Assembly: GCF_001854805.1 (NCBI RefSeq)
Contig: NZ_MBLO01000276.1
Coordinates: 1 to 64,000, forward strand
Direction: 5' to 3'
DNA from: Pseudofrankia coriaricola
Lineage (GTDB): Bacteria; Actinomycetota; Actinomycetes; Frankiales; Frankiaceae
DNA length: 64,000 nucleotides
Shown: positions 46,732 through 58,551 of the stretch, one piece after another
How positions within the stretch are numbered: position 1 is the first letter of the stretch
How the letters are laid out: each line of letters opens with the position of its first letter
Position numbers and translations under genes: made by a program
Notes under the pieces: model-generated
The model's database searches: none
The model's input: the letters and a program-made list of their open reading frames with translations, nothing else
Told to the model about the DNA's origin: nothing

Positions 46732-48455
46732 TCCCCCCCCAGGTGGTATGGGAGTCGCCCGCCGGCTGTCCAGCCGACGTTCACCCTTCACAAACAGGCG
46801 CGACTCCCGGGCGAAACAAATTTGTGACCCCTGCGGCGCACAGTGTCGACGACGGACCGAGGCAATACGCAACCACTCCGACGCCGGACCCGCTTGATCC
46901 CCGCTGGGAATGCTACCGCAACCGTCCGGGGCGGCAAGTGGCTTCCCTAATTCCCGCAGCGAGTGAACTGCAAAGTAACCGCGGCGTAACCGTCAGGCCC
47001 GCCCCAGGCCCGACGGCCGAGCCTCCTCGTCGTGCCACGCCTCGACCACCGGTGATCCCCACGGACAGGGTCCGACCTGCGCACTGTCTCTCGGCGACGC
47101 TTCGGAGCCGCCCCGACAGCCATGGATCCAAACGACGAGCCAACGCCAGGCGTGACGGTGGCAACGAGCCCGGACGCACAGTGCGTCGACGCTGGCGATA
47201 ATTGGAAGATAACCGGATATAGGGGACCACATATCACCAGGGATGCATCGGGTGACCTCCGCCACAATGCCCAGTAGTCATGTCGTCCAGCCACACGACA
47301 GCCGGGTGCGCCGGATGTTCGGCGACCCCTTGGACGCCGCGGTTGCCGCCCACCGGCGGTCGCGAACGATCTCGTCCTATCGGCGTAGTCCGGTATGGCG
47401 TATTGCCGCCCAGTCGGCCGCGGCTGGTTCGGCAACCACGGACGCCAGCCGTCCCGATCTACCACCGGCGCACACGCCAGGTGACGACCACACCTGGAGA
47501 GCTCGCGACGACCGCACCTTTCACGTGTCCGTAGGGCCCGGCTACCAGACACCCCGCCACCATTGACCATGGATTGATCTACTCAACAACCGTTGGGATG
47601 ACATAGCTATTCGCCCCCACGGCGCCACTGCTCGGTCGCGCAGGCGGGCTCGCGGTGGCACTGCGCAAGCAGCCGAACCCTGGCGGCGCGGAAGCGCGAC
47701 GACCATTCAAGCAGGGGCCTTCGGCCACGCGGAATGGGTCTTGTGGCCCGCCGCCGCGAAACGATCCCGGTCGCCGTCGAAGACTGGTTTGCCCGTCCCG
47801 GCGAGGGCCGGGCTGTATCCCGGGGCGCGACGTCCGGATAGTCGCCCTGAGCGACGCCAGGAGATCCCGCCGAAGATCGTGATCGTAAGAACGAAGATCG
47901 TGACCGTAAGGGCCGGGATCAGTGTCCATATATCTACCGGGCGTCGTGGGAGCCGACCGGCGCGAGCGCTCTGTGGCCGCGGTTCCTGTGTCAGGCCGCG
48001 GTCCAGCGCGTCCAGGTGTCGCGGGCGCGGGCGGCATCGAGCACGGTGAGTCGACGGGCTGGTTACGGCGTCACGATCGTTCGGTGGGAGGTCGCTCTTG
48101 GCCAGGTCGCGGCGGCGTAACCGACGGCCGCCGCGGATGAGCCGGGCCGCGGGCCGCTCGACCCCGGCCCGGTACCGGCGGTAGGTCCACTGGAGGTCCG
48201 GATCGGTGACCGCTCGGGCATAGCGGAGCAGTGCGTCGTCTCGGCGGACGGTAGCGATCCGTCCGGCCCTTCAGGGCAAGGCCGCATGGGGAGGCCGGCA
48301 GAACCCGCCTGACCGTGCCGCCCAGTCGCCCCAGTCTCCCGAGTCGGCCGATCGGAGGTCGCTGGGTTCGCGCAACTACCGCGCCGATGCTGGGGCATTT
48401 CCTGCTAAGTCCTTGTGTCGCCCCGTCAGCTGGGTCGCCAGGCCACGTGCTCGAT

Positions 48456-48495
48456 TGAACCGGGCAACATCCAACAATGAACCGGGCAACATCCA
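48456..48495. repeat. Two-copy 18-bp direct repeat
   Basis: TGAACCGGGCAACATCCA occurs at 48456-48473 and again at 48478-48495 (period 22). Multiple short direct repeats at element ends occur in some IS21-family insertion sequences, so a relic is conceivable, but no transposase remains are seen. Confidence 0.45.
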
Positions 48496-48951
48496 CCAGC
48501 GTCGACGCGTTTCCCTCGCGAAGCCGATCCATTTGCAGTCCGACCACGTAGAGTATTGGTTCGATCACCCAGGGCGACTATGTGATGTGAATCCGACTGG
48601 CTGGCTCCACAGCGACATCCGGTGATCCGTAACGTACAGTAACGACTGAAGCGGAGAGGGGAGAGAGCCTCGCCTTGACTCTCCCGTGCAGCACCTGCGC
48701 CGCCGCCCCCCAGCGTCACTCGGAGGACCGGCGGCCGAGACGGCGGTCCAAGACCCTGGCACACGCCGCCCTCCACCCAGGCCTGCGCGTTTCCGCTCTC
48801 GGCGGAACGCCGTGACGGAATCATGCCTGCTCCGCCACGGTTGTCGTAGACATCGAGGTAGACGTCTGAGCCCATCGGGGCGCGACAGCGATGTCGGCCC
48901 CGTCCGCGACGAGGTGGACGGGTTCTGACGGGTAGGTTTCTGTTCGATGCG

Positions 48952-48980
48952 TGAGGACATGCCTCGGCGGAGCTAGCATG
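48952..48980 (+). promoter_or_regulatory. Possible clpC promoter
   Basis: TAGCAT at 48975-48980 fits an actinobacterial -10 box; TGAGGA, 17 bases upstream, is a weak -35. The spacing to the clpC ATG is about 46 bases. Evidence is weak. Confidence 0.25.
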
Positions 48981-49026
48981 CGGATACCGGCTGTCGTGTG
49001 GTCGGTCGCAGCTCGAAGGAGCGCAC

Positions 49027-51531
<2,505 letters not shown>

Positions 51532-51741
51532 GGCGGTCGGCTCAGGGTCGCTAGCGCGACCATCGCCGCTCCGCCGCCGGCGCGGAGCGCCGGCCAACGT
51601 GGTTCCGGGCTGGCGTACTAAGCCGGGCCGACTCTGGAGCCGGGGCGGTGTGGTGGCTGGGTTGGCGCTGGCTGCCGGCTGGACTGGTGGCGAGCTGCCG
51701 TCTGCGTCGGCGGCGAGTAGGGGCGAGTAAGTAGGGGCGGG

Positions 51742-51770
51742 AGGGCGGTCACGGACTCCGTGACCGCCCT
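51742..51770 (+). terminator. Terminator after clpC
   Basis: Perfect 13-bp stem AGGGCGGTCACGG (51742-51754) with CCGTGACCGCCCT (51758-51770) and a three-base loop. No T run follows, as is common for actinobacterial terminators. It sits between clpC and the phosphatase gene. Confidence 0.75.
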
Positions 51771-51820
51771 CTGGCATGTCAGGAGAAGAGCACCAGGTTG
51801 AGAACGGGGGGCGAACGGCC

Positions 51821-53440
51821 GTGACGCGGCGGGTGGCGGACGGCGGCGGGGTTCATCTGACGTTCGGGGTGGACCCGGCCACGTCGATGGTCGTGTCCTG
51901 GCTTACGGACGGACCGGTATCCCGGCCGATGGCACGGTTCGCGCCGGTCGACCCGGACGCGGCCGAGGCGGGCGAGGCGTATGCGACGACCAGGACCTAC
52001 CGGGACGCCGCCCGCCGAAGGATCCACGTCCAGCACGCGACGCTGGTAGGGCTGCGGCCGGGCGTCCGCTACCGCTACGAGATCTTCCCTCCGCTTGGCG
52101 GCGAGGAGCCGTCCACCGGCGAGTTCCGCACGGCTCCGCGCGCGGGCGGCACGAGCGGCACGACCGGCGCGCGCGAGGGCGCGAACGGGGCCAGCGTGGC
52201 CGGCGCGACCTTCACGTTCACCTGCTTCGGTGACCACGGCACGGACCAGGAGGACGACCCCTACGGCAGTCCGGCCTCCGGGGCGGTCGTCGCCGCGGTC
52301 GACATGCTGGCTCCGCTGTTCCACCTCGCCCTCGGTGACCTGTCGTACGCGAGCCTGCGGCGCGACCCGTCCCAGGTCTGGGCGGACTGGTTCCGGATGG
52401 TCGCCCCCTCGGCCAGCCGCCGGCCGTGGATGCCGGTCGCCGGGAACCACGAGAGCGAGCGTGAGCTCGGCCGGTTCGGGCTCGACCCGTACCAGGCCTA
52501 CTTCCAGCTGCCGGACAACGGCGCCGGCGGCGACTTCCGCGAACTCTGGTACACCTTCGCCGTCGGCCGCGTCCGCTTCGTCGTGCTCTTCGGCGAGGAC
52601 GCCTGCTACCAGGAGCATGGGCTGGTCTACCTGCGCGGGTTCAGCGAAGGCCGGCAGACGGCCTGGCTGGAGCGGACCCTGCGCGCGGCCCGCGCCGACC
52701 CCGAGATTGACTGGGTGATCGTCGCGATACACCAGGTGGCGGTGTCCACCGCCGCTTACCACAATGGCGGCGATCTTGGTCTGCGCGAGGAGTGGCTGCC
52801 GCTGTTCGACCGTTACGAGGTCGATCTGGTCCTCTGCGGCCATGAGCACCACTACGAGCGGACCCACCCGGTCCGCGGCGTCATACCAGGATCGCCGGTG
52901 CTGACGCCGCGCCCGGTCGTACCCGCGAACGCCACCGCCGCGTCCACCGGCGCGGCGGTGTCGCCCACGGCGCCCACGGTGCCAATGGCGGCGATGGCGG
53001 CGATGGCGGCGAGAACGGCGGCCTCACCCGGACTGGCGCTCGCCGACGAGGCCGTCGACACGACCACCGGAACCGTGCACATCATCATCGGCACCGGCGG
53101 CTCGTCGTCGCCGAGCACGGGCGCGCTGTTCGACCCGCCGGCCGGCCGGGTGGTCGTCCGGCCGGAGCCGCCGGACCCGCCGGCCGCACCCGTCCGCCGC
53201 CGATTCGGGAAGAGCCCCGTCAGCCGCCGGCGCACCATCCACGTGACGGAGGGGGCGCCGTGGCTCGCCGCGCGCTCCACCGACCACCCGTACGCCTTCG
53301 CCGCCCTCCACGTCGACCCTGGCCTCCCCGGTGGGACGACGACCATCCGGCTCACCGTCCACGACTCGCTCGCGCCGGACGAGCCGCCGTTCGACGAGGT
53401 GCTCTTCACCCGCCCCCGCCGCGACGGCGCCCCGGCCTGA
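51821..53440 (+). CDS. Purple-acid-phosphatase-like metallophosphoesterase
   Basis: Binuclear-metal phosphoesterase. The Fn3-like N-terminal domain (HLTFGVDPATSMVVSW to about residue 110) is followed by the catalytic domain with all five metal-ligand motifs: GDHG, GDLSY, GNHES, IHQVA and GHEHHYERTH. The GTG at 51821 has GGGGGGCG upstream, giving 539 residues; an ATG at 51776 directly after the clpC terminator has no ribosome binding site and adds 15 unconserved residues. A disordered insert with short Ala/Met repeats (coded by ATGGCGGCG-type units) splits the region after GHEHHYERTH. There is no evident signal peptide, so its location is unclear. Confidence 0.85.
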   Translation: MTRRVADGGGVHLTFGVDPATSMVVSWLTDGPVSRPMARFAPVDPDAAEAGEAYATTRTYRDAARRRIHVQHATLVGLRPGVRYRYEIFPPLGGEEPSTGEFRTAPRAGGTSGTTGAREGANGASVAGATFTFTCFGDHGTDQEDDPYGSPASGAVVAAVDMLAPLFHLALGDLSYASLRRDPSQVWADWFRMVAPSASRRPWMPVAGNHESERELGRFGLDPYQAYFQLPDNGAGGDFRELWYTFAVGRVRFVVLFGEDACYQEHGLVYLRGFSEGRQTAWLERTLRAARADPEIDWVIVAIHQVAVSTAAYHNGGDLGLREEWLPLFDRYEVDLVLCGHEHHYERTHPVRGVIPGSPVLTPRPVVPANATAASTGAAVSPTAPTVPMAAMAAMAARTAASPGLALADEAVDTTTGTVHIIIGTGGSSSPSTGALFDPPAGRVVVRPEPPDPPAAPVRRRFGKSPVSRRRTIHVTEGAPWLAARSTDHPYAFAALHVDPGLPGGTTTIRLTVHDSLAPDEPPFDEVLFTRPRRDGAPA

Positions 53441-53473
53441 CCGGGGCCCCGCCGGTTCCGCCCGCCCCGCCGG

Positions 53474-54490
53474 TTAGGCCGGCCCCGCCGGTTCGACCGG
53501 TTCGGCTGGTTCCGGGTGGGCGAACAGCCTGAACAGCGCGACCAGCGCCGGAAGGATCACGAGCATCCCTGCGGCGATCGCGACAAGCAGGGCACGCAGG
53601 TTCGCCTCCGGCGCCGCGGCACCGTCGACCGTCGCCTGACCCACCACGATGTCCGGGTACTGTGCGACCGCCCAGCCCCACAGCACGGCGGCGGCCGCGA
53701 GCCCGGCGGCGAGCCGCGCCGCCGTGAACCGCCGCCGCCACACCAGCGCCAGCGCCCCGAGCCCGCCGACGGCTGATGCCGCTACGAGCGGTACCGACCG
53801 GGCGGCGAACCGGTCCGCGACGATCGGCGCGTCCGACCAGAGCAGCGGCAGCAGGGCGGCCGCGAGCGCGCCGGCCACCACCGCCGAGGCCAGGGCGCGG
53901 CGCCGCAGGCCGGCGACGAGGTGGGTGGTCTCCGGCCGCGCCGCCGCGTCCCGGCACAGGTAAACCGCGGCGAGGAAGGCCGTGACCGCGACCGTGAACA
54001 GCCCACAGACCACGCCGAAGGCGCCCGTCAGCGGGGCGAACGGAGCGCCACCGTCGAGGTCGCCGGTGGCCAGTGCCGCGCCCGCGACACCGAGCGAGAA
54101 CGGCGTGAGCACGGACGCGGCGGCGAACACCCTGCCCCACCAGTGGTCCGGGCCCGCCGCCCCGCCGCCGTAGGCGCGGTAGACGTAGGCGGCGCCGCGC
54201 AGCACGATCCCCAGGAGCGCACCCACCAGCGGAACCTCCAGCGTGGACCCGACCACGCCGAACGCGGCCGGGAACCCGCTGAACAGGGCGACGATCACGA
54301 AGATCAGCCAGACGTGGTTGGCCTCCCAGACCGGGCCGAGGGAGCCGGCGATGAGCGCCCGCTGATCCCTGGCGTCCCGGCCGTGGGCCAGCAGGTCCCA
54401 GAGGCCGCCGCCGAAGTCCGCGCCGGCGAGCAGGGCGTACGCGGTCAGGCCGACGACCATGACGACGACGAGCAGGTCCGCCGCGCTCAT
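53474..54490 (-). CDS. cydB: Cytochrome bd ubiquinol oxidase subunit II CydB
   Basis: Membrane subunit of the cytochrome bd-type quinol oxidase. It has 338 residues and about eight to nine transmembrane helices. The start is diagnostic: the first helix leads into ADFGGGLWDLLAHG, followed by GPVWEANHVWLIFV. The ATG at 54490 overlaps the cydA stop by four bases. The C-terminal residues are coded by a short CCCCGCCGGTT-type repeat and have a Glu/Pro-rich character. No cydD or cydC, needed for assembly in other bacteria, lies nearby. Confidence 0.94.
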   Translation of the reverse strand: MSAADLLVVVMVVGLTAYALLAGADFGGGLWDLLAHGRDARDQRALIAGSLGPVWEANHVWLIFVIVALFSGFPAAFGVVGSTLEVPLVGALLGIVLRGAAYVYRAYGGGAAGPDHWWGRVFAAASVLTPFSLGVAGAALATGDLDGGAPFAPLTGAFGVVCGLFTVAVTAFLAAVYLCRDAAARPETTHLVAGLRRRALASAVVAGALAAALLPLLWSDAPIVADRFAARSVPLVAASAVGGLGALALVWRRRFTAARLAAGLAAAAVLWGWAVAQYPDIVVGQATVDGAAAPEANLRALLVAIAAGMLVILPALVALFRLFAHPEPAEPVEPAGPA

Positions 54491-56085
54491 CGTCCCGCCC
54501 CGTTGTTCCGCGCGGCCTGGCCGGCCTGGACAGCCGGGGCAGCCGGGGCAGCCGGGGCAGCCGGGACGACGGCGGCGACGGCCGGCGCCTCGGCGGCGGG
54601 GTCCTCGTCGCCGGGGCGCTCGGAGTCCTCCGGGCAGTCGGGATCCGGACGATCGGGATCGGGTGGGTACGGCTCGGTCGGCGGCCCTTCGGTCGGGGTC
54701 CGCGGCTCGTAGCCGGGGCCCCCGGTGGCCATCCGGCGCAGGATGAGCACGAGCGCGGCCGCGAGGCCCAGGTACAGCGCGAGCGTGCCGCCGAAGATCC
54801 AGCCGATCCCGCCGGTGGTGGTGACCGCGTCGGCCACCCGCATCCGGCCCTGGACGATCCAGGGCTGCCTGCCGCCCTCGGTGACCTCCCAGCCGGCGAG
54901 CATCGCGAGCACCGACGCCGGCCCGCTCGCCACCGCCGCGAGCAGCCACGGTCGGCCGGTGGGGAGAAGGGGCCGCCGCCCGCGCCGTCGCCGGCGCAGC
55001 GCCACCCCACCGACCAGCGCCGACAGCGCGATCAGCGCTGTGCCGAGCCCGACCATGGTGTCGAACGCGAGATGCACGATCGTGGCGTTCGGCCGCTCGT
55101 CCGCCGGTACCGCGTCCAGCCCGGTGACGACGTGGTCGGGATCGAACCCCTCCAGCAGCGACAGTCCGTCCGGAATGTCGATGCCGTAGCGGACCTCGCC
55201 GGTCTTCGGGTCGTACAGCCCGCCGATCGTGAGCGGCGCGTGGTCGCGGGTGTCGTGCAGGCCCTCCATCGCGGCCAGCTTGACCGGCTGGCGCGCGCCG
55301 ACGACCCGGCCCGCCCAGTCGCCGACGACCAGCTGCAGCGGGGCGCAGACCAGCACGACGACGAGGCCCACCCGCAGGCCCCGGAGGTGGTAGGTGTCGC
55401 GGCGGCCGCGCAGCATTCCGACGGCGTAGATCCCCGCGACCACCCCGCCGGTGCACATCAGCGCGGCGAGCAGCATGTGCGCGACCTGCGGCGGCGCGGA
55501 CGGGCTGCGCAGCGGCGCCAGCGGCTCGGCCGCGATGACCCTGCCGTCCGCCGTCTCCACCACCCCGTCCGGCACGTTCATCCAGGCGTTCGCGGTGATG
55601 ATGAACAGCGTCGACAGCGTCCCGGCGATCGCGATCGGCCAGAGCGTCAGCCAGTGCGCCCGGGGCGAGAGGCGCTTCCAGCCGTAGAGGTACATCCCAA
55701 GGAAGATCGCCTCGGCGAAGAACGCGAAGCCCTCGAGGGTGAACGAGAGCCCGAGGGCGCCGCCGTAGCGGGCCATGAACGCCGGCCAGAGCAGCCCGAA
55801 CTCGAACGAGAGCACGGTGCCGGAGACGGCGCCGACGGCGAAGAGCACGGCGAACGCCCGCGACCACTTCTTCGTCAGGGCGAGCCACGTCTCGTCACCG
55901 GTCCGCAGCCACCTGCCCTCGGTGTACAGCAACAGCCACGGGATACCGACGCCGAAGACGGCGAAGCAGATGTGGAACGCGAGGCTGAAGGCGGTCTGCC
56001 CGCGCGCGAGCGCGAGCGAGCCGGCAGCCTGGGACTCGGCGATCCGGGCGGCAGCCTCGGTGATCGCCGGTGAGCCGAGGACCAT
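54487..56085 (-). CDS. cydA: Cytochrome bd ubiquinol oxidase subunit I CydA
   Basis: Heme-bearing subunit of the bd-type quinol oxidase, reducing O2 with electrons from quinol at high oxygen affinity. It has 532 residues, about nine transmembrane helices, the heme-ligand His region FSLAFHICFAVFG, FEFGLLWPAFMARYG, and GRQPWIVQGRMRVAD, the family signature. The Q loop appears short (no long insertion). A Pro/Ala/Glu-rich tail of about 80 residues after the last helix is an odd addition. It leads a two-gene operon with cydB; the start has GGAAGGGA upstream. A pair of dyads lies about 145-180 bases upstream of the start. Confidence 0.95.
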   Translation of the reverse strand: MVLGSPAITEAAARIAESQAAGSLALARGQTAFSLAFHICFAVFGVGIPWLLLYTEGRWLRTGDETWLALTKKWSRAFAVLFAVGAVSGTVLSFEFGLLWPAFMARYGGALGLSFTLEGFAFFAEAIFLGMYLYGWKRLSPRAHWLTLWPIAIAGTLSTLFIITANAWMNVPDGVVETADGRVIAAEPLAPLRSPSAPPQVAHMLLAALMCTGGVVAGIYAVGMLRGRRDTYHLRGLRVGLVVVLVCAPLQLVVGDWAGRVVGARQPVKLAAMEGLHDTRDHAPLTIGGLYDPKTGEVRYGIDIPDGLSLLEGFDPDHVVTGLDAVPADERPNATIVHLAFDTMVGLGTALIALSALVGGVALRRRRRGRRPLLPTGRPWLLAAVASGPASVLAMLAGWEVTEGGRQPWIVQGRMRVADAVTTTGGIGWIFGGTLALYLGLAAALVLILRRMATGGPGYEPRTPTEGPPTEPYPPDPDRPDPDCPEDSERPGDEDPAAEAPAVAAVVPAAPAAPAAPAVQAGQAARNNGAGR

Positions 56086-56229
56086 CAGCGGTCCCTTCCG
56101 AGCCGGCGGTGCCCTGACGTCCGAGCCGCGGGCGGGGCCGGCGCCATGGCGGCCGTCTGCCCCGCCTGACCGGGACAGCGGGCCGTCCCGGTTGTGTCCT
56201 GGCCGGCGTCGATGGTGACCGACTCTAGG

Positions 56230-56265
56230 TTCTACGCAACGTAGAAACTTCTACAAGTCGTAGAA
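56230..56265 (-). promoter_or_regulatory. Twin 17-bp dyad operators upstream of cydAB
   Basis: Two near-identical dyads: TTCTACGCAACGTAGAA (56230-56246) and TTCTACAAGTCGTAGAA (56249-56265). Both follow TTCTAC-N5-GTAGAA, with centres 19 bp apart, so they lie on about the same face of the helix. They lie in an AT-richer patch 145-180 bases upstream of the cydA start. This resembles tandem repressor or activator sites; the core CTAC/GTAG arms recall BlaI/CopY-family boxes, but the spacing differs and the protein is unknown. Confidence 0.6.
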
Positions 56266-56437
56266 TAATCGCGGGCGCGGCTCCCGCCACCGCCCGAGGC
56301 GGGGAACACGACGAGATGCCCCACACATCACGGACGCGCCCCGAGGACGGATCACGACAGACCGGCGGTGCCGAGATCGACGGCCGTCCGGAGCCGGCGG
56401 CCGCCATGCCCGCCGCGACGGCCGGTCCGGAGACGAC

Positions 56438-56486
56438 GAGGCCCGGCCGGGGCGGACACCTGACGGTGTCGCCCCGGCCGGGCCTC
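56438..56486 (-). terminator. Strong terminator hairpin after the PP2C gene
   Basis: A long GC-rich stem, 56438-56460 with 56465-56486, pairs over about 22 bp with a single bulged G and a four-base loop. It lies directly downstream of the minus-strand phosphatase gene and upstream of the cydA control region. Confidence 0.75.
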
Positions 56487-56530
56487 GTGGGTGGAGCGGC
56501 GGCCTCGTGAGCTGGCGGGCCGCGCGGTGT

Positions 56531-58072
56531 CTAGCGCGGCGTCGGCTCGGGCACCAGGTCGGCGACGACGACCGTGGTGTCGTCCCTGGCGCCGGCGAGC
56601 AGCGCCGCCTCGACGAGCGCGTCGGCGGCGCGCTCGGGCGGATCACTGGCGAGCTGGTGGAGCAGGCCGTACAGCTGCTCTGGCTTCATCACCTTGGTCA
56701 TGCCGTCGCTGGAGAGCACCACCCGGTCGCCCGCCTGGACCTCCACCTGGAACAGGTCCATCTCGACCTCGTCCGCCAGGCCGATCGCGTTGAGCAGCGG
56801 GCCCCCCGTGATGGCGTGCGGGGTGGTGAGCTGACGTGGCTCGCCCCTGCCCGGCTGCAGCCAGACGGTGCTGTCGCCGACGTGCGCGACGGTGAGGGTG
56901 CGCCCGGTCGTCTCCTGCCGGCCGAGCACGACGACGTCGAGGGTGCAGGCCATGCCCCGCCAGGACGGCTCGGACTTGGGGCGCTCCCGCACCACCCGGT
57001 TCGCGCGCTCCACGGCCGCGCGCAGCCCCTCGCGGGGGTCGGCGGCGTACTGCGGCCGGAAGCCCGCGACCGTGGTGACAGCGAGCGTGGAGGCGATCTG
57101 CCCGGCCGCCTCGCCGCCCACACCGTCGGAGACGGCGAGCAGGCCGTCGACGACCACGAAGGCGTCCTCGTTCGGGCCGCCGCGCTTGCCACGCCGCGTC
57201 CGCCCGGCGGCGGACAGCCGCAACGGCGGCGCGCTGAAATGCTCAGGTTCGTCGGCGACGTACGGCCCGGGGGTCGTGACGGGCACGGCGGGCGGGGCCC
57301 CCGGGGGCGCCGGAGCCGGTGGGACGGGAGAGGCCGCGGCGGGCGCGGGCGGTCCCGCCGACGGCACGGTCGGCGCGTCCGGCGCGGGCTGTTGCCTGGG
57401 CGGCTCAGGTACCGGCAACTGGCTCGCGGAGGGCTGGACGGTCCACGCCGCCTCGTCGGCCGCCCAGGTGGTGTCCACGACATCCCTCCCGGGCGCCGAG
57501 CCCCCACCGGCCGGCCCGGCCTGGGCCGCCCCGGGATGCGGCGGCCCGCTGGGTGGCGGAGCCCAGCCGGTGGCCTCCGGGTCCCGGTCGTCGTCCGGCC
57601 AGCCGCCGTCGCCGGTGGGAACCTGCGTCGTCACGTCATCACTCCAGGCATGGTCGACGCGGCGCGCGTCAAGGTCAGGGGCAGGTCCCGGGCCAGCGGG
57701 ATCAGCCGGCCCAGCCGGGCCGCCGGCCGCCGCCGGCTTGCCTTCGGCCGCGCTCGCCCGTGCTCCGGCGCGGCCGTCGGCGGGCGCGGCCGGCCCGAAG
57801 CCAGGTACGAGGTTCGCCGCGTCCGAGGAGTAGCCGTCACCCGCGGCGGACCGGCGCGTGCCGCTGGCTCCGCCACGGCCGCCAGGGTGGTCCCGGCTGC
57901 GGCCGGCCCGACGGCCGCGCGGGCGGTCGTCCCGCCCGGGCTCGACGGTGGGTGGCCGCAGACCACCCGGGCCGTAGTGCGTCCGGCCCGAGCGGCTGGA
58001 CAGCACGACGAAAACCGTGGCGCCCACGACGAGCACGACGATCAGCATGATCGGTAGCAGTGAGCTCTTCAT
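56531..58072 (-). CDS. Membrane-anchored PP2C-type Ser/Thr protein phosphatase
   Basis: Metal-dependent phosphatase opposing Ser/Thr kinases. It has 513 residues. An N-terminal transmembrane helix (about 5-25, PIMLIVVLVVGATVFVVL) precedes a 240-residue disordered, Pro/Ala-rich linker, then the catalytic domain (about 275-510). PP2C motifs are present: PNEDAF, AVSDGVGGEAAG, AHVGDSTVW, LSSDGMT and ARDDTTVVV; the key metal-binding Asp residues are intact. The unusual order is membrane anchor first. The ATG has GGAGG upstream. No kinase is in the window. Confidence 0.9.
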   Translation of the reverse strand: MKSSLLPIMLIVVLVVGATVFVVLSSRSGRTHYGPGGLRPPTVEPGRDDRPRGRRAGRSRDHPGGRGGASGTRRSAAGDGYSSDAANLVPGFGPAAPADGRAGARASAAEGKPAAAGGPAGPADPAGPGPAPDLDARRVDHAWSDDVTTQVPTGDGGWPDDDRDPEATGWAPPPSGPPHPGAAQAGPAGGGSAPGRDVVDTTWAADEAAWTVQPSASQLPVPEPPRQQPAPDAPTVPSAGPPAPAAASPVPPAPAPPGAPPAVPVTTPGPYVADEPEHFSAPPLRLSAAGRTRRGKRGGPNEDAFVVVDGLLAVSDGVGGEAAGQIASTLAVTTVAGFRPQYAADPREGLRAAVERANRVVRERPKSEPSWRGMACTLDVVVLGRQETTGRTLTVAHVGDSTVWLQPGRGEPRQLTTPHAITGGPLLNAIGLADEVEMDLFQVEVQAGDRVVLSSDGMTKVMKPEQLYGLLHQLASDPPERAADALVEAALLAGARDDTTVVVADLVPEPTPR

Positions 58073-58551
58073 GGCCTCCGTACCCCACCACCGCGCCGTC
58101 GATCAAGCCGACCTGACGCGGACCGCCATTCGGCGAAACTGATCGTGCCGGTCATGCTGCCAGATCGCGGGCATGCCCGACCGCCGGTATCTGTCCCGTT
58201 GGTCCTAACAAAGACGCCAGACCATGGCCCCGAGGGAAAGTGTCGGAACACCGACACCGGCTTGGTCATCTAGCCATCTTCCACCTGAACCGCCCGCGCG
58301 CATGACAACCCCCGCGTATTGGCGGGCCCGTCACCCTTTCGCGGTGCTCGAAGAGCGGTCTCAGGCCAAAGGCGCTTCCCAGGAGATCGGGCTGGCGCCG
58401 ATCCGCGGATCTCCGTCCGGAGCCCGGGGTTTCGCCGGCCGGAGGCAGCCCCGGATACCCAGGGGCCGCCCGCGGCGACAAGGACGAGGCCTCGCGCGCG
58501 CCCGAAGGCCCGCACATATCGGCGCGCACGTTTTGTCAGTACGCACGTTTG
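58073..58551. other. Intergenic region between the PP2C gene and the membrane protein gene
   Basis: About 480 bases. The part near 58527-58556 holds two copies of a GCACGTTT(T)GTCAGT repeat that run into the 3' end of the next gene. The rest carries short GC-rich inverted segments but no supported gene. It should contain the PP2C promoter. Confidence 0.4.

Larger units (their letters stand above)
46732..49026. other. Long region without a supported gene, between the polysaccharide locus and clpC
   Basis: About 2.3 kb. Many short frames exist on both strands, mostly arginine/proline-rich, overlapping and unlike any family I know. In mycobacteria lsr2 lies just upstream of clpC1, but no Lsr2-like frame is seen. 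An AT-rich palindrome ACAAATTTGT lies near 46817-46826, upstream of the glycosyltransferase gene. Two identical 18-bp units lie at 48456-48473 and 48478-48495, GTAACG is repeated at 48631 and 48641, and a possible clpC promoter is near 48952-48980. It could be decayed genes or mobile DNA. Confidence 0.45.

Noticed and set aside
46698-49026. Short frames in the gap before clpC as genes
   Set aside because: They overlap on both strands, are Arg/Pro-rich, and show no motif; lsr2 was looked for and not found.
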